Shown here: positions 8,931 through 17,652 of the stretch, piece after piece
Layout of the letters: the number at the start of each line of letters is the position of its first letter
Position numbering within the stretch: position 1 is the stretch's first letter
DNA from: Flavobacterium sp. SUN052
GTDB lineage: Bacteria > Bacteroidota > Bacteroidia > Flavobacteriales > Flavobacteriaceae
Reading direction: 5' to 3'
Assembly (NCBI RefSeq): GCF_028867935.1
Contig: NZ_JAPQNS010000008.1
Coordinates: 349,763-413,762, forward strand
DNA length: 64,000 bases
Program-made: the position numbers and the translations under genes
Notes under the pieces: model-generated
Seen by the model: the letters and a program-made list of their open reading frames with translations, nothing else
Told to the model about the DNA's origin: nothing
The model's database searches: none

Positions 8931-11603
8931 TTACTTCGCCACAACATTGGCTTTGTCGGTCTGATAAATGTGCAGGTATTCAATCAAATCAGCTACTAAA
9001 CCTGTCCAGCCAGTTTGGTGAGCCGCCCCTAGACCCGCGCCAACATCGCCGTGGAAATACTCGAAAAACAGGTACAGGTCTTTGAAGTTGGGGTCATTCT
9101 GAAATTTCGGTTCGTTGCCAAAAGCCGGAATCAGGCCCGTTTTCTCATCGCGCCGGAAAATGTTGATCAGACGCTCTGACACCTGAACGGCGGCTTCTTT
9201 AATGCTCATTACCTGCCCCGAATGGGTTGGGTATTCAATCTCGAAATCGTCGCCGTAGTATTGATAAAACTTCAGGAGCGAGTCAATCAGCAGAAAGTTA
9301 ACCGGGAACCACACCGGGCCACGCCAGTTTGAATTCCCCCCAAAAACGCTCGTTTCCGACTCCGCCGGTACGTATTTAACCTGAAAAACCTCACCGTTGA
9401 GTCCAAACTGATAGGGTTGCTTTTCGTGGAATTTCGACAGGGCCCGGATGCCATAATCCGATAAAAACTCCGACTCATCGAACATCCGTTTCAGCAGCAT
9501 TTTCATCCGGTGGCCCCGTAGCAGCGAGAGCAGGTGCGTTTCGCCCTTACCCGGCTCATGCCAGCGCGATACCAGCGAAGCCAGATCGGGGCGGTTTTTC
9601 AAAACCCACTCCAAACGACGTTTGAAATCGGGGAGTTTATTCAATAGCTCTTCGTCCAGAACCTCTACTGCAAACAGCGGAATCAACCCCACCATCGACC
9701 GGATTTTGAGCAGTCGGGCGTTGTTGTCGGGCGTATGCAGCACATCATAATAAAACTGATCGACCTCGTCCCACAAGCTAATGTGTTCTTTACCGAGGTT
9801 GTTCATGGCCGACGCAATGTGCAGGAAGTGCTCGAAAAACTTGCTGGCCATGTCCTGATAGGAAGGCCGGGTAATAGCAATCTCGCACGAGATACGGAGC
9901 ATGTTCAGCGTGTACATCGCCATCCAGCCCGTACCATCTGCCTGCTCGATACGCCCGCCCATCGGCAACGGCTGGCTCCGGTCAAACACCCCAATATTAT
10001 CGAGGCCGAGGAAGCCCCCACCGAAAATGTTATTACCGGCAACGTCTTTGCGGTTTACCCACCACGTGAAGTTCAGAAGCAGTTTGTGGAACACCCGCTC
10101 CAGAAAGCCTACGTCGCCCACGCCGTTCATCTGCTTGTCTATCTCGTACACTTTCCAGGTTGCCCAGGCGTGAACGGGTGGGTTCACATCCGAGAAATTC
10201 CATTCGTAGGCTGGAATCTGCCCGTTGGGGTGCATGTAGTATTCCCGCAGCACAACCGCTAGCTGACGTTTGGCAAAGTGCGGGTCGAGCCGGGCGAGGG
10301 TGAGCGTGTGGAATGCCAGATCCCAGGCAGCAAACCACGGGTATTCCCATTTGTCGGGCATACTCAGGATGTTGGCCGTGTACATATGCCGCCACGTCTC
10401 ATTGCGGGCATAGACCCGCCCCTGAAACGGCACCGGCATTTTGGGATCACCCTTGAGCCACTCGTTGACGTTGTAATAATAAAACTGCTTGTTCCAGAGC
10501 ATACCCGCATAGGCTTGCCGCTGAATATTCAGCAGTTCGGTGTTTTCGATATTCTGCTGGAGACCCCGATAAAAAGCATCCGCTTCATGCTGGCGAGCTT
10601 CGAAAATAGAATCGAAATCGTCAAACGGGCGGCTTAATAGTGTATTTTGACTGAACCGCACCCGCACACTGACGGATTTGCCTGGTTCAACAGTACGGGC
10701 GTAGTGCGCCGATGCTTTGGTACCGATACGGTTCGGATTAACGGCATTTTCCTTACCAGCAACAATGTAATCGTTGATGCCATCTTTAGGAAAAGCCGTT
10801 GTGTTTGGCCGACCGTAGAGCCGCTCGGTATTTGTTTCGTTTTCGCAAAAGAGCAGGTCATCAGCTCCTTCGCAGTAAAATTTATATTTCCCTAACTGCT
10901 TATGATTCACCTCAATCTGACTGTTGGCAATGCCCGTCAGCATGGGTCGTGTATTGTACTGATCGTATCCCCACGACCACGTATTCCGAAACCAGATCGT
11001 AGGCAGCAGGGTAATTGGTGCCGCTTCGGTACCGCGATTGTGAGCCGTTATTTTTACTAACCAGTCGTTCTGGTCCGCTTTAGCGTACTCGATAAAGACG
11101 TCGAAGTAATCGTCATTCTCGAAAATGCCCGTATCAACTAATTCAAATTCAGGGTCCTGACGCGACCGGCGCATGGTTTCAATCACCAGTCGGTTATAGG
11201 GGAATTCCTGCTGAGGATACTTGTAGAGCATCTTCATGTAGGAGTGCGTCGGCGTACTGTCCAGGTAATAATACAGTTCCTTCACATCCTCCCCGTGATT
11301 CCCTTCTGGCCCCGCTAGCCCAAAAAATCGTTCTTTCAGAATCCCGTCGCGGTGGTTCCAGAGCGACAGGGCGAAACAAACGTGTCCTTTATTATCCGAT
11401 ATGCCGCCAATGCCCTCCTCGCCCCATCGGTAAGCCCGTGAGCGAGCCATTTCATGCGTTACGTTATTCCAGGCATCACCGTAGGGGCTATAATCCTCGC
11501 GAACAGTTCCCCAGGCGCGGTCGGTTAGGTAAGGTCCCCACTTTTTCCAGCCCTTATTATCCGGGCGGTCATATATGCGTAGTTTCTCAGCGTCAGCACT
11601 CAT
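8931..11603 (-). CDS. Glucosidase of the GH63 / MGH1-like (alpha/alpha)6 family
   Basis: This 890-residue protein is similar to bacterial glucosidase/mannosylglycerate-hydrolase-like GH63 proteins. It starts with RLRIYDRPDNKGWKKWGPY-type sequence, conserved at the front of this group, followed by a beta-sandwich N-terminal domain and an (alpha/alpha)6 barrel. Recognisable barrel segments are YEWNFSDVNPPVHAWATW (about 420-437), a WAAWDLAFHT-like segment, ISLWDEVDQFYYD and WRGPVWFPVN. Acidic residues in the DVNPP and DEVDQFYYD segments are candidate catalytic residues. No signal peptide is seen, so it is probably cytoplasmic. I place the start at ATG 11603; TTG 11609 is also possible. The natural substrate cannot be read from sequence. 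Confidence 0.85.
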   Translation of the reverse strand: MSADAEKLRIYDRPDNKGWKKWGPYLTDRAWGTVREDYSPYGDAWNNVTHEMARSRAYRWGEEGIGGISDNKGHVCFALSLWNHRDGILKERFFGLAGPEGNHGEDVKELYYYLDSTPTHSYMKMLYKYPQQEFPYNRLVIETMRRSRQDPEFELVDTGIFENDDYFDVFIEYAKADQNDWLVKITAHNRGTEAAPITLLPTIWFRNTWSWGYDQYNTRPMLTGIANSQIEVNHKQLGKYKFYCEGADDLLFCENETNTERLYGRPNTTAFPKDGINDYIVAGKENAVNPNRIGTKASAHYARTVEPGKSVSVRVRFSQNTLLSRPFDDFDSIFEARQHEADAFYRGLQQNIENTELLNIQRQAYAGMLWNKQFYYYNVNEWLKGDPKMPVPFQGRVYARNETWRHMYTANILSMPDKWEYPWFAAWDLAFHTLTLARLDPHFAKRQLAVVLREYYMHPNGQIPAYEWNFSDVNPPVHAWATWKVYEIDKQMNGVGDVGFLERVFHKLLLNFTWWVNRKDVAGNNIFGGGFLGLDNIGVFDRSQPLPMGGRIEQADGTGWMAMYTLNMLRISCEIAITRPSYQDMASKFFEHFLHIASAMNNLGKEHISLWDEVDQFYYDVLHTPDNNARLLKIRSMVGLIPLFAVEVLDEELLNKLPDFKRRLEWVLKNRPDLASLVSRWHEPGKGETHLLSLLRGHRMKMLLKRMFDESEFLSDYGIRALSKFHEKQPYQFGLNGEVFQVKYVPAESETSVFGGNSNWRGPVWFPVNFLLIDSLLKFYQYYGDDFEIEYPTHSGQVMSIKEAAVQVSERLINIFRRDEKTGLIPAFGNEPKFQNDPNFKDLYLFFEYFHGDVGAGLGAAHQTGWTGLVADLIEYLHIYQTDKANVVAK

Positions 11604-11832
11604 AGGCAAACAGTTGGGCTTCGTTAGTTTCTCATGGTGGATGAACCCTCAAAGATAGTATGCAGGGCGAACAACATAGCCTGAATTGATCTACTAATAG
11701 TGGTTTTTTGGTAAAATAAGGTTGATTTCGAGTCGTTTAAGAATAGACTGGGCGAACACATTCAAACGCCAAATCGGTAGTTTGACGTCAATGTTCTACT
11801 TTTAGTGCTGATTCTGAACACAAAATTTTATA

Positions 11833-12378
11833 GTGAAAAGACGTAATGCCTTGAAAATGGTGGCTACTACAGTTGGCGGACTGGTAGCCCTGCCCGGATG
11901 GGCCACTAACTGGAACCTCGATTCGCTCCGATCGGCGGGTCCTTCCGCCCAGTTACTATCCACTACTGAACTCGATTTGCTGGGCGAAATCATCGACATC
12001 ATCATTCCAGTCACCACCGAAGGGCAAACCACTGTGCCGGGGGCAAAGAGCCTGAATGTGCATCAGTTTATTGAGAAAATGGTGACCGATTGTTACGATA
12101 CAGCCACTCAGAGCACGTTTCGGAAAGGGCTGAACAGTGTGGACACTGTTACACTAGACACCATTGGCATGCCGTTTCTGGAAGGCGATACTGACCAGCG
12201 ACTCAATATGCTACGTTTGATGAGTCAATCGGCCGACGCAACCCAGAAGAGCTTTATGACACTCGTTAAAGCTCTGACAATTCGTGGCTATATGACTTCT
12301 GAATATGTCATGACAAACATTACCCATTTTGAAATGGCTCCGGCCCGATACAACGGGTTTATGCCTGTAAAAAAATAG
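11833..12378 (+). CDS. Gluconate 2-dehydrogenase subunit 3-family protein, Tat-exported small subunit
   Basis: This 181-residue protein opens with a twin-arginine signal (KRRNALKMVATTVGGLVALPG) that suggests folded export, and then shows the subunit 3 family pattern: LLSTTELDLLGEIIDIIIP at about 44-62, then TVPGAKSLNVHQFIEKMVTDCY. In known systems this small subunit carries a cofactor-loaded GMC dehydrogenase across the membrane by hitch-hiking. It starts at GTG 11833 and ends 1 bp before the GMC gene, so the two are translated together. No cytochrome c subunit is adjacent. Confidence 0.85.
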   Translation: MKRRNALKMVATTVGGLVALPGWATNWNLDSLRSAGPSAQLLSTTELDLLGEIIDIIIPVTTEGQTTVPGAKSLNVHQFIEKMVTDCYDTATQSTFRKGLNSVDTVTLDTIGMPFLEGDTDQRLNMLRLMSQSADATQKSFMTLVKALTIRGYMTSEYVMTNITHFEMAPARYNGFMPVKK

Positions 12379-12379
12379 C

Positions 12380-14107
12380 ATGTCTTACTTCAATATCGAC
12401 GCGGTACCTCAGAATACATACGATGCCATTGTTATTGGCTCCGGGATCAGTGGGGGGTGGGCCGCCAAAGAATTAACGGGCAAGGGCCTTCGGACACTCG
12501 TGCTGGAACGCGGTCGCGATGTGCAGCACGTGACCGATTACCCTACTACCATGAAGCAACCCTGGGAGTTTGAACACCGGGGACAATTGCTGCGGGAAGT
12601 GCGGGAGGCCAACCCGATCATCAGCAAATGTTACGCTTTTTATGAAGGCACCGAACAGTTTTTCGTAAAGGACGCCGAACATCCATACGTGCAGGACAAG
12701 CCTTTTGACTGGATCAGAGGCTATCAGGTGGGCGGGAAATCGTTGATGTGGGCGCGGCAAACGCAGCGTTGGAGCGACTTCGATTTTGATGGCCCTGCCC
12801 GTGATGGTTTCGCTGTAGACTGGCCCATTCGGTATGCCGACATTGCACCCTGGTATAGCTACGTGGAGAAGTTTGCGGGTATCTCGGGCAATAAGGATGG
12901 CTTGGCCAGCCTGCCTGACGGTGAGTTTTTGCCTCCGCACGAGTGGAATGCCGTGGAGAAACATTTTCAACAGAAAATAGCAGGCAAATATGCTGATCGG
13001 CACGTTATTATGGGCCGGGCCGCGCACATTACCCAACCCAAACCGATACACTTACAGCAGGGCAGGGCGCAGTGCCAGCGCCGAACCATCTGCGAACGTG
13101 GTTGCCCCTATGGTGGTTATTTCAGCAGCAATGCCAGCACCTTGCCCTGGGCTATGCGCACCGGCAAAATGACCCTTCGGCCGCATTCGGTTGTGCATTC
13201 GATTATTTATGACGAAGGCAAAAAACGAGCTATCGGCGTACGGGTAATCGACGCGCAGACCAAGCAGATGCAGGAGTTTTATGCGCGCATCATTTTCCTG
13301 AATGCAGCCGCGCTGAACTCCAATCTTGTTCTGCTCAACTCCACCTCCAATCGGTTCCCCAACGGCCTTGGCAACGATAGTGGTGTGCTGGGCAAATACG
13401 TTGCTTTCCATAACTACCGGGCGGGTATTTCGGCGGAGTATGATGGCATGCTAGACTTGACCACCGACGGCCGACGGCCCAACAGCCCATATATTCCCCG
13501 GTTCCGTAACCTGTTGAAGCAGGAAACGAGCGGGCCGGCGTCCCGGTTTTTACGCGGTTATGCAGCTGGTTTTTCGGCAGGTCGCGGTTCCCGCTCTGAC
13601 CAGAGCGGGTTAGGCATCGACTTGAAAGCAAGTCTGTTACACCCCAAGCTGGAAGGCTGGCACGTAGGCTCACACATGATGGGCGAAACCATTCCTAAAG
13701 AAACGAATTTTGTTGCGCTCGACTCGTCCTTGAAAGATCCGTTTGGGATTCCGCAGCTGAAAATCTCGATAGCCTACGACGACAACGACGACAAGATGGT
13801 GAAAGACTACCAGGAGCAGATGACTGAAATGTTCACGGTAGCTGGTTTCAAAAACATCAAACTCCGCGACGACCATCGTAACCCCGGTCTCGATATTCAC
13901 GAAATGGGTGGTGTTCGTATGGGTAAAGACCCCAAAACGTCAATGCTGAATAAGTGGAATCAGTTACATACCTGCAAAAACGTGTTTGTGACTGACGGCT
14001 CCTTCATGACATCGACCTCCACCCAAAACCCGTCGCTGACGTACATGGCAATGACAGCGCGTTCGGTTGATTATGCCGTCAAGGCCAGTAAGAGCGGGGG
14101 AGCGTAA
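12380..14107 (+). CDS. GMC-family FAD-dependent oxidoreductase (sugar/glycoside dehydrogenase-like)
   Basis: This 575-residue flavoprotein has an N-terminal dinucleotide-binding motif (AIVIGSGISGGWAAKELTGKG, about 13-33), the FAD-contact segment GYQVGGKSLMWARQTQRWSD, a Cys cluster (CQRRTICERGC, about 231-241) and the C-terminal GMC signature HEMGGVRMG followed by VTDGSFMTSTSTQNPSLT. It has no signal of its own and is expected to be exported with the Tat-dependent small subunit encoded just upstream. Gene pairs of this kind include glucoside 3-dehydrogenases and gluconate/sorbitol-type dehydrogenases, so oxidation of a sugar or glycoside in the periplasm is the best inference. Confidence 0.88.
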   Translation: MSYFNIDAVPQNTYDAIVIGSGISGGWAAKELTGKGLRTLVLERGRDVQHVTDYPTTMKQPWEFEHRGQLLREVREANPIISKCYAFYEGTEQFFVKDAEHPYVQDKPFDWIRGYQVGGKSLMWARQTQRWSDFDFDGPARDGFAVDWPIRYADIAPWYSYVEKFAGISGNKDGLASLPDGEFLPPHEWNAVEKHFQQKIAGKYADRHVIMGRAAHITQPKPIHLQQGRAQCQRRTICERGCPYGGYFSSNASTLPWAMRTGKMTLRPHSVVHSIIYDEGKKRAIGVRVIDAQTKQMQEFYARIIFLNAAALNSNLVLLNSTSNRFPNGLGNDSGVLGKYVAFHNYRAGISAEYDGMLDLTTDGRRPNSPYIPRFRNLLKQETSGPASRFLRGYAAGFSAGRGSRSDQSGLGIDLKASLLHPKLEGWHVGSHMMGETIPKETNFVALDSSLKDPFGIPQLKISIAYDDNDDKMVKDYQEQMTEMFTVAGFKNIKLRDDHRNPGLDIHEMGGVRMGKDPKTSMLNKWNQLHTCKNVFVTDGSFMTSTSTQNPSLTYMAMTARSVDYAVKASKSGGA

Positions 14108-14110
14108 GTG

Positions 14111-14162
14111 GTCAAACAGGTAATTGAGGTAAATAGACAATTACCTCAATTACCTGTTTGAC
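14111..14162. terminator. Perfect 22-bp hairpin between convergent genes
   Basis: Arms 14111-14132 and 14141-14162 are exact complements with an 8-nt loop. The right arm touches the stop codon of the histidine kinase gene on the opposite strand, so one hairpin serves both convergent genes. Confidence 0.85.
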
Positions 14163-15448
14163 TATTTCCTGACCTCGTGATATCTCGGCAATACGAGTCG
14201 AAACGTAGTGCCCACCCCCGGATGCGTATCTACATCCATTGTGCCGTTGAGCAACCCGCATAGCCGTTTTACAATGTGCAGCCCAATGCCTTCGCCCTGA
14301 GCGGGTGTTGCCCCCGAACGGCCCGTTGTGCTAACCGTTGATGGGGTTAGATGGGGCAACCCAGGACCTGTATCCTGCACAGTAAACTGCCACCACTGAT
14401 CGTTTTCTGCGGACCAGCTGATGGTTACCCCTCCCTCAGGCGTATACTTGAGCGCGTTGAGCAGCAGGTTCTGCACAATCCGCTGCACTTTTACACCGTC
14501 GCTCTGCACAATCAACGAATCGGGCCCAATAAGCTCAATGGACAGATTCCGTTCATCGGCAAGTGGCTGTGTTGTCTCCGCTACGCGGATTAGAAGCTTG
14601 GCAGCATCGAACGTTTCCGTAAATATTGTTTCCTGCCCCGCTTCGAGCCGAGCCAGATCCATAAGCTGGGTCAGCATGGTGGTCACCTTCGAGAGGTTCC
14701 GTTGGAGCATCTGTACCATTTCGGTACGCTCTTCCTCCGTATTATCGGGTTGATCGAGAATATAAGCCGCCCCTCGCATCACACCAAAGCTGCCTTTAAG
14801 ATCGTGCGAGGCCATGCGTAATAAATGACTACGCTGCCGCATCAGTTCGTTCAGCTCACTCAGCGTTTGCTGCAAATCGGCTGCCCGTTCGGCTGCTCCA
14901 ATTTTTTGAAGATCATGGTATTGTATAACACTCCCACTGATTACTTCGTGAATCAACCGAGTGCTAATCTGATCGGCTTCCAGCAGCGTAGCCGGGTCCG
15001 GGTTGGGAAAATCAGCCCAAAAATCTTTCGTCTGATGGATAAGGCACTGATGCAGGTGAGCAATTTCGCTCATTAGTTCCTGCAAGGTATAGCCTTTTTG
15101 CCAACGGTGCATGCCGTGTTCGCGGGCCAGCAATATGGGGTCAGCAATAAATGTCTGAAGGGTTTCGGCAACCAGCTTGTTACTGAGAGCGAGTTCGGCC
15201 TGAGCTTCCAAACGTTGCGACAATACCGTTAGCAGATCGGGCACCCGATCTGTAAAATCATTGCGTGTGAGAGTTGTTGTTGTTGGCAGTGATGGATCTT
15301 GCTCACAAGCCTGCCGCCAGCTTTCTAGAATTGTTTCTTGATTTGTAACTAAATATGCCCCTAATTCAGCCAGTGGCTGTAGGGGTAAAGACGATTTGAT
15401 CATTAGTCGTTTACGAAGTTGGTGGTAGGTACATGGCTCAATATACAT
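14162..15448 (-). CDS. Soluble sensor histidine kinase with RsbRD-like N-terminal domain
   Basis: This 428-residue kinase shows no membrane segment. The N-terminal about 30-170 is helical and resembles the RsbRD_N/globin-like sensor fold (LVTNQETILESWRQACEQD). A short coiled coil leads to HisKA with phospho-acceptor His215 in LLRMASHDLKGSFGVM, then HATPase_c with the N box (VQNLLLNALKYTPEG), G1 (DTGPGLP) and G2 (GEGIGLHIVKRL). ATG at 15448 is the longest start; MIKSSLPL (15 codons in) is an alternative. It is divergent from a stand-alone response regulator across a 171-bp gap with two dyads, making that regulator the likely partner. Confidence 0.92.
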   Translation of the reverse strand: MYIEPCTYHQLRKRLMIKSSLPLQPLAELGAYLVTNQETILESWRQACEQDPSLPTTTTLTRNDFTDRVPDLLTVLSQRLEAQAELALSNKLVAETLQTFIADPILLAREHGMHRWQKGYTLQELMSEIAHLHQCLIHQTKDFWADFPNPDPATLLEADQISTRLIHEVISGSVIQYHDLQKIGAAERAADLQQTLSELNELMRQRSHLLRMASHDLKGSFGVMRGAAYILDQPDNTEEERTEMVQMLQRNLSKVTTMLTQLMDLARLEAGQETIFTETFDAAKLLIRVAETTQPLADERNLSIELIGPDSLIVQSDGVKVQRIVQNLLLNALKYTPEGGVTISWSAENDQWWQFTVQDTGPGLPHLTPSTVSTTGRSGATPAQGEGIGLHIVKRLCGLLNGTMDVDTHPGVGTTFRLVLPRYHEVRK

Positions 15449-15549
15449 CGTTTAAGTAAATTTACTTAATTTTCCTCTTACCGATGTATCAATAGCATTA
15501 CTTAAGAGAACGCTATTGACGTACTTGACCACATTTTCTTGTAAATTTG
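15449..15549. promoter_or_regulatory. Divergent control region with two dyads and a promoter element
   Basis: A perfect 18-bp palindrome TTAAGTAAATTTACTTAA (15452-15469) sits 3 bp upstream of the kinase start. A second inverted repeat (TCAATAGC at 15489-15496, GCTATTGA at 15512-15519) lies further upstream. TAAATTTG at 15542-15549 on the plus strand matches the TAnnTTTG -7 element and would give a leader of about 65 nt for the response regulator. Operator function is inferred. Confidence 0.5.
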
Positions 15550-15619
15550 GGAAATAAAGGCGCTTGTTTTGCCTCTTAAGGAACACAAAAATTTTCTCTA
15601 ATCTATCCCTAAGCATATT

Positions 15620-16078
15620 GTGCAGTCATACACCCGTGATCGTCAGCCAAATATATTAGTAATTGAAGATAATCGAGACCAGCAGGTTCTGATTCGGTAT
15701 GCTCTCCAACAAGCCATGCCGGGAATCGAATCAGTTAGTGTCTTTGACGAAAAAGAAGCGATTTCTTACTTAGATGAATGTGTCAGTCAACAACGTGAAC
15801 TGCCCCGATTAGTACTTTTAGATCTTTACCTGCCCGAAGCCGAAGACGGCTGGCAGCTGCTCCAACGTCTCAAAGCATATCCCTCACGCCGGTCGATGCC
15901 CGTAGTTGTTCTGAGTGTTTCCAGTGCCGAAGACGATGTACACCGGTCATATCAGTTGGGTGCTAATTCATACATTGCCAAGCCCCTCGATTTTGAGCAA
16001 TGGCTAACTTATTTCCAGACATTGCGGCAGTATTGGTGGGAAACAGTTACGTTACCCCGGCAGGCATACGAGTATTAA
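15620..16078 (+). CDS. Single-domain response regulator
   Basis: This 152-residue receiver-only protein begins ILVIEDNRDQQ (acidic pocket, about 12-22), has the phospho-acceptor Asp68 in LVLLDLYLPE, a Ser/Thr switch position in VVVLSVSSAEDD and the conserved Lys in SYIAKPLDF (about 120). No output domain follows, so it resembles Rcp1/CheY-like regulators that act through protein contacts. The start is GTG at 15620. The divergent histidine kinase gene is its likely partner. Confidence 0.9.
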   Translation: MQSYTRDRQPNILVIEDNRDQQVLIRYALQQAMPGIESVSVFDEKEAISYLDECVSQQRELPRLVLLDLYLPEAEDGWQLLQRLKAYPSRRSMPVVVLSVSSAEDDVHRSYQLGANSYIAKPLDFEQWLTYFQTLRQYWWETVTLPRQAYEY

Positions 16079-16085
16079 TCAGGCG

Positions 16086-16493
16086 CTATTGCCCCATAGC
16101 TACTGCTCCGGTCAGCACACTGAGTTCAGCTATCGATAGTTGAATGGTACGTGTATTGTTGCGGGTGATCCCAGCAGCAAGCGCTACAGTCAAAGCGCCT
16201 AAATTAAGCGCAACCACCTGCTCTGAGGTAGCCTGTACCAGTTGCGCAGCCCGTACAATTAGCTGCAAAGCCGACGCATACGTGGGCTCGGTGGGTTCGG
16301 TAAGCAATAAATAGGCCCGCTCGTCCATATCTTGCGCCCGTGTTAACAGGCTATTCTGGTAAGCATTCAGGTCAAGATGTTGCACGGTTGTCAGGTCGTG
16401 CCAATTCATCCCCTGATAAACGTTGAGATTTCGAGCCATCTCCCGCCATACCTGGGCCATTTCGGAAAGTTGAGTGCGACTAAGCTCGCCCAT
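16086..16493 (-). CDS. Hypothetical helical protein
   Basis: I do not recognise this family. From ATG 16493 (MGELSRTQLSEMAQVW) it is 135 residues, predominantly helical, soluble, with a C-terminal Ala/Leu-rich half (about 85-135) that is amphipathic rather than a clear membrane span. An upstream ATG at 16559 would add a Cys/His-rich 22-residue extension (VYCCHCQHKK), which looks less natural. It converges with the response regulator gene (7-bp gap) and is divergent from uvsE. A real gene is likely because the frame is open and codon use matches its neighbours, but no function can be proposed. Confidence 0.6.
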   Translation of the reverse strand: MGELSRTQLSEMAQVWREMARNLNVYQGMNWHDLTTVQHLDLNAYQNSLLTRAQDMDERAYLLLTEPTEPTYASALQLIVRAAQLVQATSEQVVALNLGALTVALAAGITRNNTRTIQLSIAELSVLTGAVAMGQ

Positions 16494-16619
16494 TGATTTT
16501 TTGTGCTGACAATGACAGCAATATACCGAACTATGTAGTAACGCTATATGCGAATTCAAATGTTTTGACGGAACGGTAAGCCGCCAAAACCACCGAAGGC
16601 CGAAAACCGTTGATTAGGC

Positions 16620-17567
16620 ATGATAACTGCTCCAGTCAACGTGGGTTATGCCTGTATAAACCTAAGCCTTCAGGCCCAAAAGATCACCACCACCCGGGGA
16701 ATGATTAAGAAAACATTCACCGAAAAGGGCGTGCAGTACGCGTCGCAGCTGGCGCTGCAAAATGTACAGGATTTGCTTAAAATAGTGGACTGGAACCTGG
16801 AAAACGGGTTTCGCCTATTTCGAATAACCTCCGATCTATTCCCTTGGGCTTCAGAATATTCGCTAAACCAATTACCCGATTACGCCGAAATTCGGGCAAC
16901 GCTGGAAGACGTTGGAGGCCGTCCCATTCGGCTAACGTTTCACCCCGGACCGTTTAATCATTTGGCGGGTCAGGGTAAGGTTCTCGGTAACACCATTACC
17001 GATCTGGAGTACCAGTCATCGGTGTTCGATTTGATGGGCCTTGCCCCCTCGCACTGGAACAAAATCAACATTCACGCGGGTGGCACATACGGCGACAAAC
17101 AGGCCACACTCATCCGATTTGCCGAGAATTTTGGGAAGCTTTCCGAGAACCTGCGCGCCCGCCTGACCGTAGAAAATGATGATCGCCCATCGCTGTATTC
17201 AGTTACCGATTTGCTGTATCTGCACGAGCGCATCGGCATCCCTATTGTGTTCGATTACTTTCATCATTCGCTGCATCCCGACAGTTTGACCGAAGAAGAG
17301 GCTTTTCTGACGGCCTACAACACCTGGGATGTGCGCCCGGTATTTCATTATTCTGACTCGCGGCAGGAACGCGAAGACCCCAAAGCCCGACGCGAAGCGC
17401 ATGCCGACTGGCTTTATTCCGCCGTTAATACCTACGGCAAAGAAGTTGACATTGTATTTGAGTCGAAAATGAAAGAACTGGCTCTTCTGCGGCTGCGGGG
17501 CGACGAAGTAGTTATTAGCCCCAAACTAGCGAAACTCATCGGTAAACAAGATGGCGTAGCGCTGTAA
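16620..17567 (+). CDS. uvsE: UV DNA damage endonuclease UvsE
   Basis: This 315-residue protein matches the UvdE/UvsE family: it begins with NVGYACINLSL, followed by ENGFRLFRITSDLFPW, RLTFHPGPF, NKINIHAGGTYGDK and TVENDDR. The His, Asp and Glu residues in these segments are the metal ligands of the TIM-barrel endonuclease that nicks 5' to UV photoproducts and abasic sites. The C-terminal DYFHHSLHP and HYSDSR motifs are also conserved. Length is typical for the bacterial family. It is cytoplasmic and apparently monocistronic. Confidence 0.93.
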   Translation: MITAPVNVGYACINLSLQAQKITTTRGMIKKTFTEKGVQYASQLALQNVQDLLKIVDWNLENGFRLFRITSDLFPWASEYSLNQLPDYAEIRATLEDVGGRPIRLTFHPGPFNHLAGQGKVLGNTITDLEYQSSVFDLMGLAPSHWNKINIHAGGTYGDKQATLIRFAENFGKLSENLRARLTVENDDRPSLYSVTDLLYLHERIGIPIVFDYFHHSLHPDSLTEEEAFLTAYNTWDVRPVFHYSDSRQEREDPKARREAHADWLYSAVNTYGKEVDIVFESKMKELALLRLRGDEVVISPKLAKLIGKQDGVAL

Positions 17568-17652
17568 CCCTTTCGGGAAAAGCAAACAGTGCAGTAGGGG
17601 TATAGCAGATTTCGGTGGTCGTTGTTCCGATTCACCATCTGACAAACGCTTT

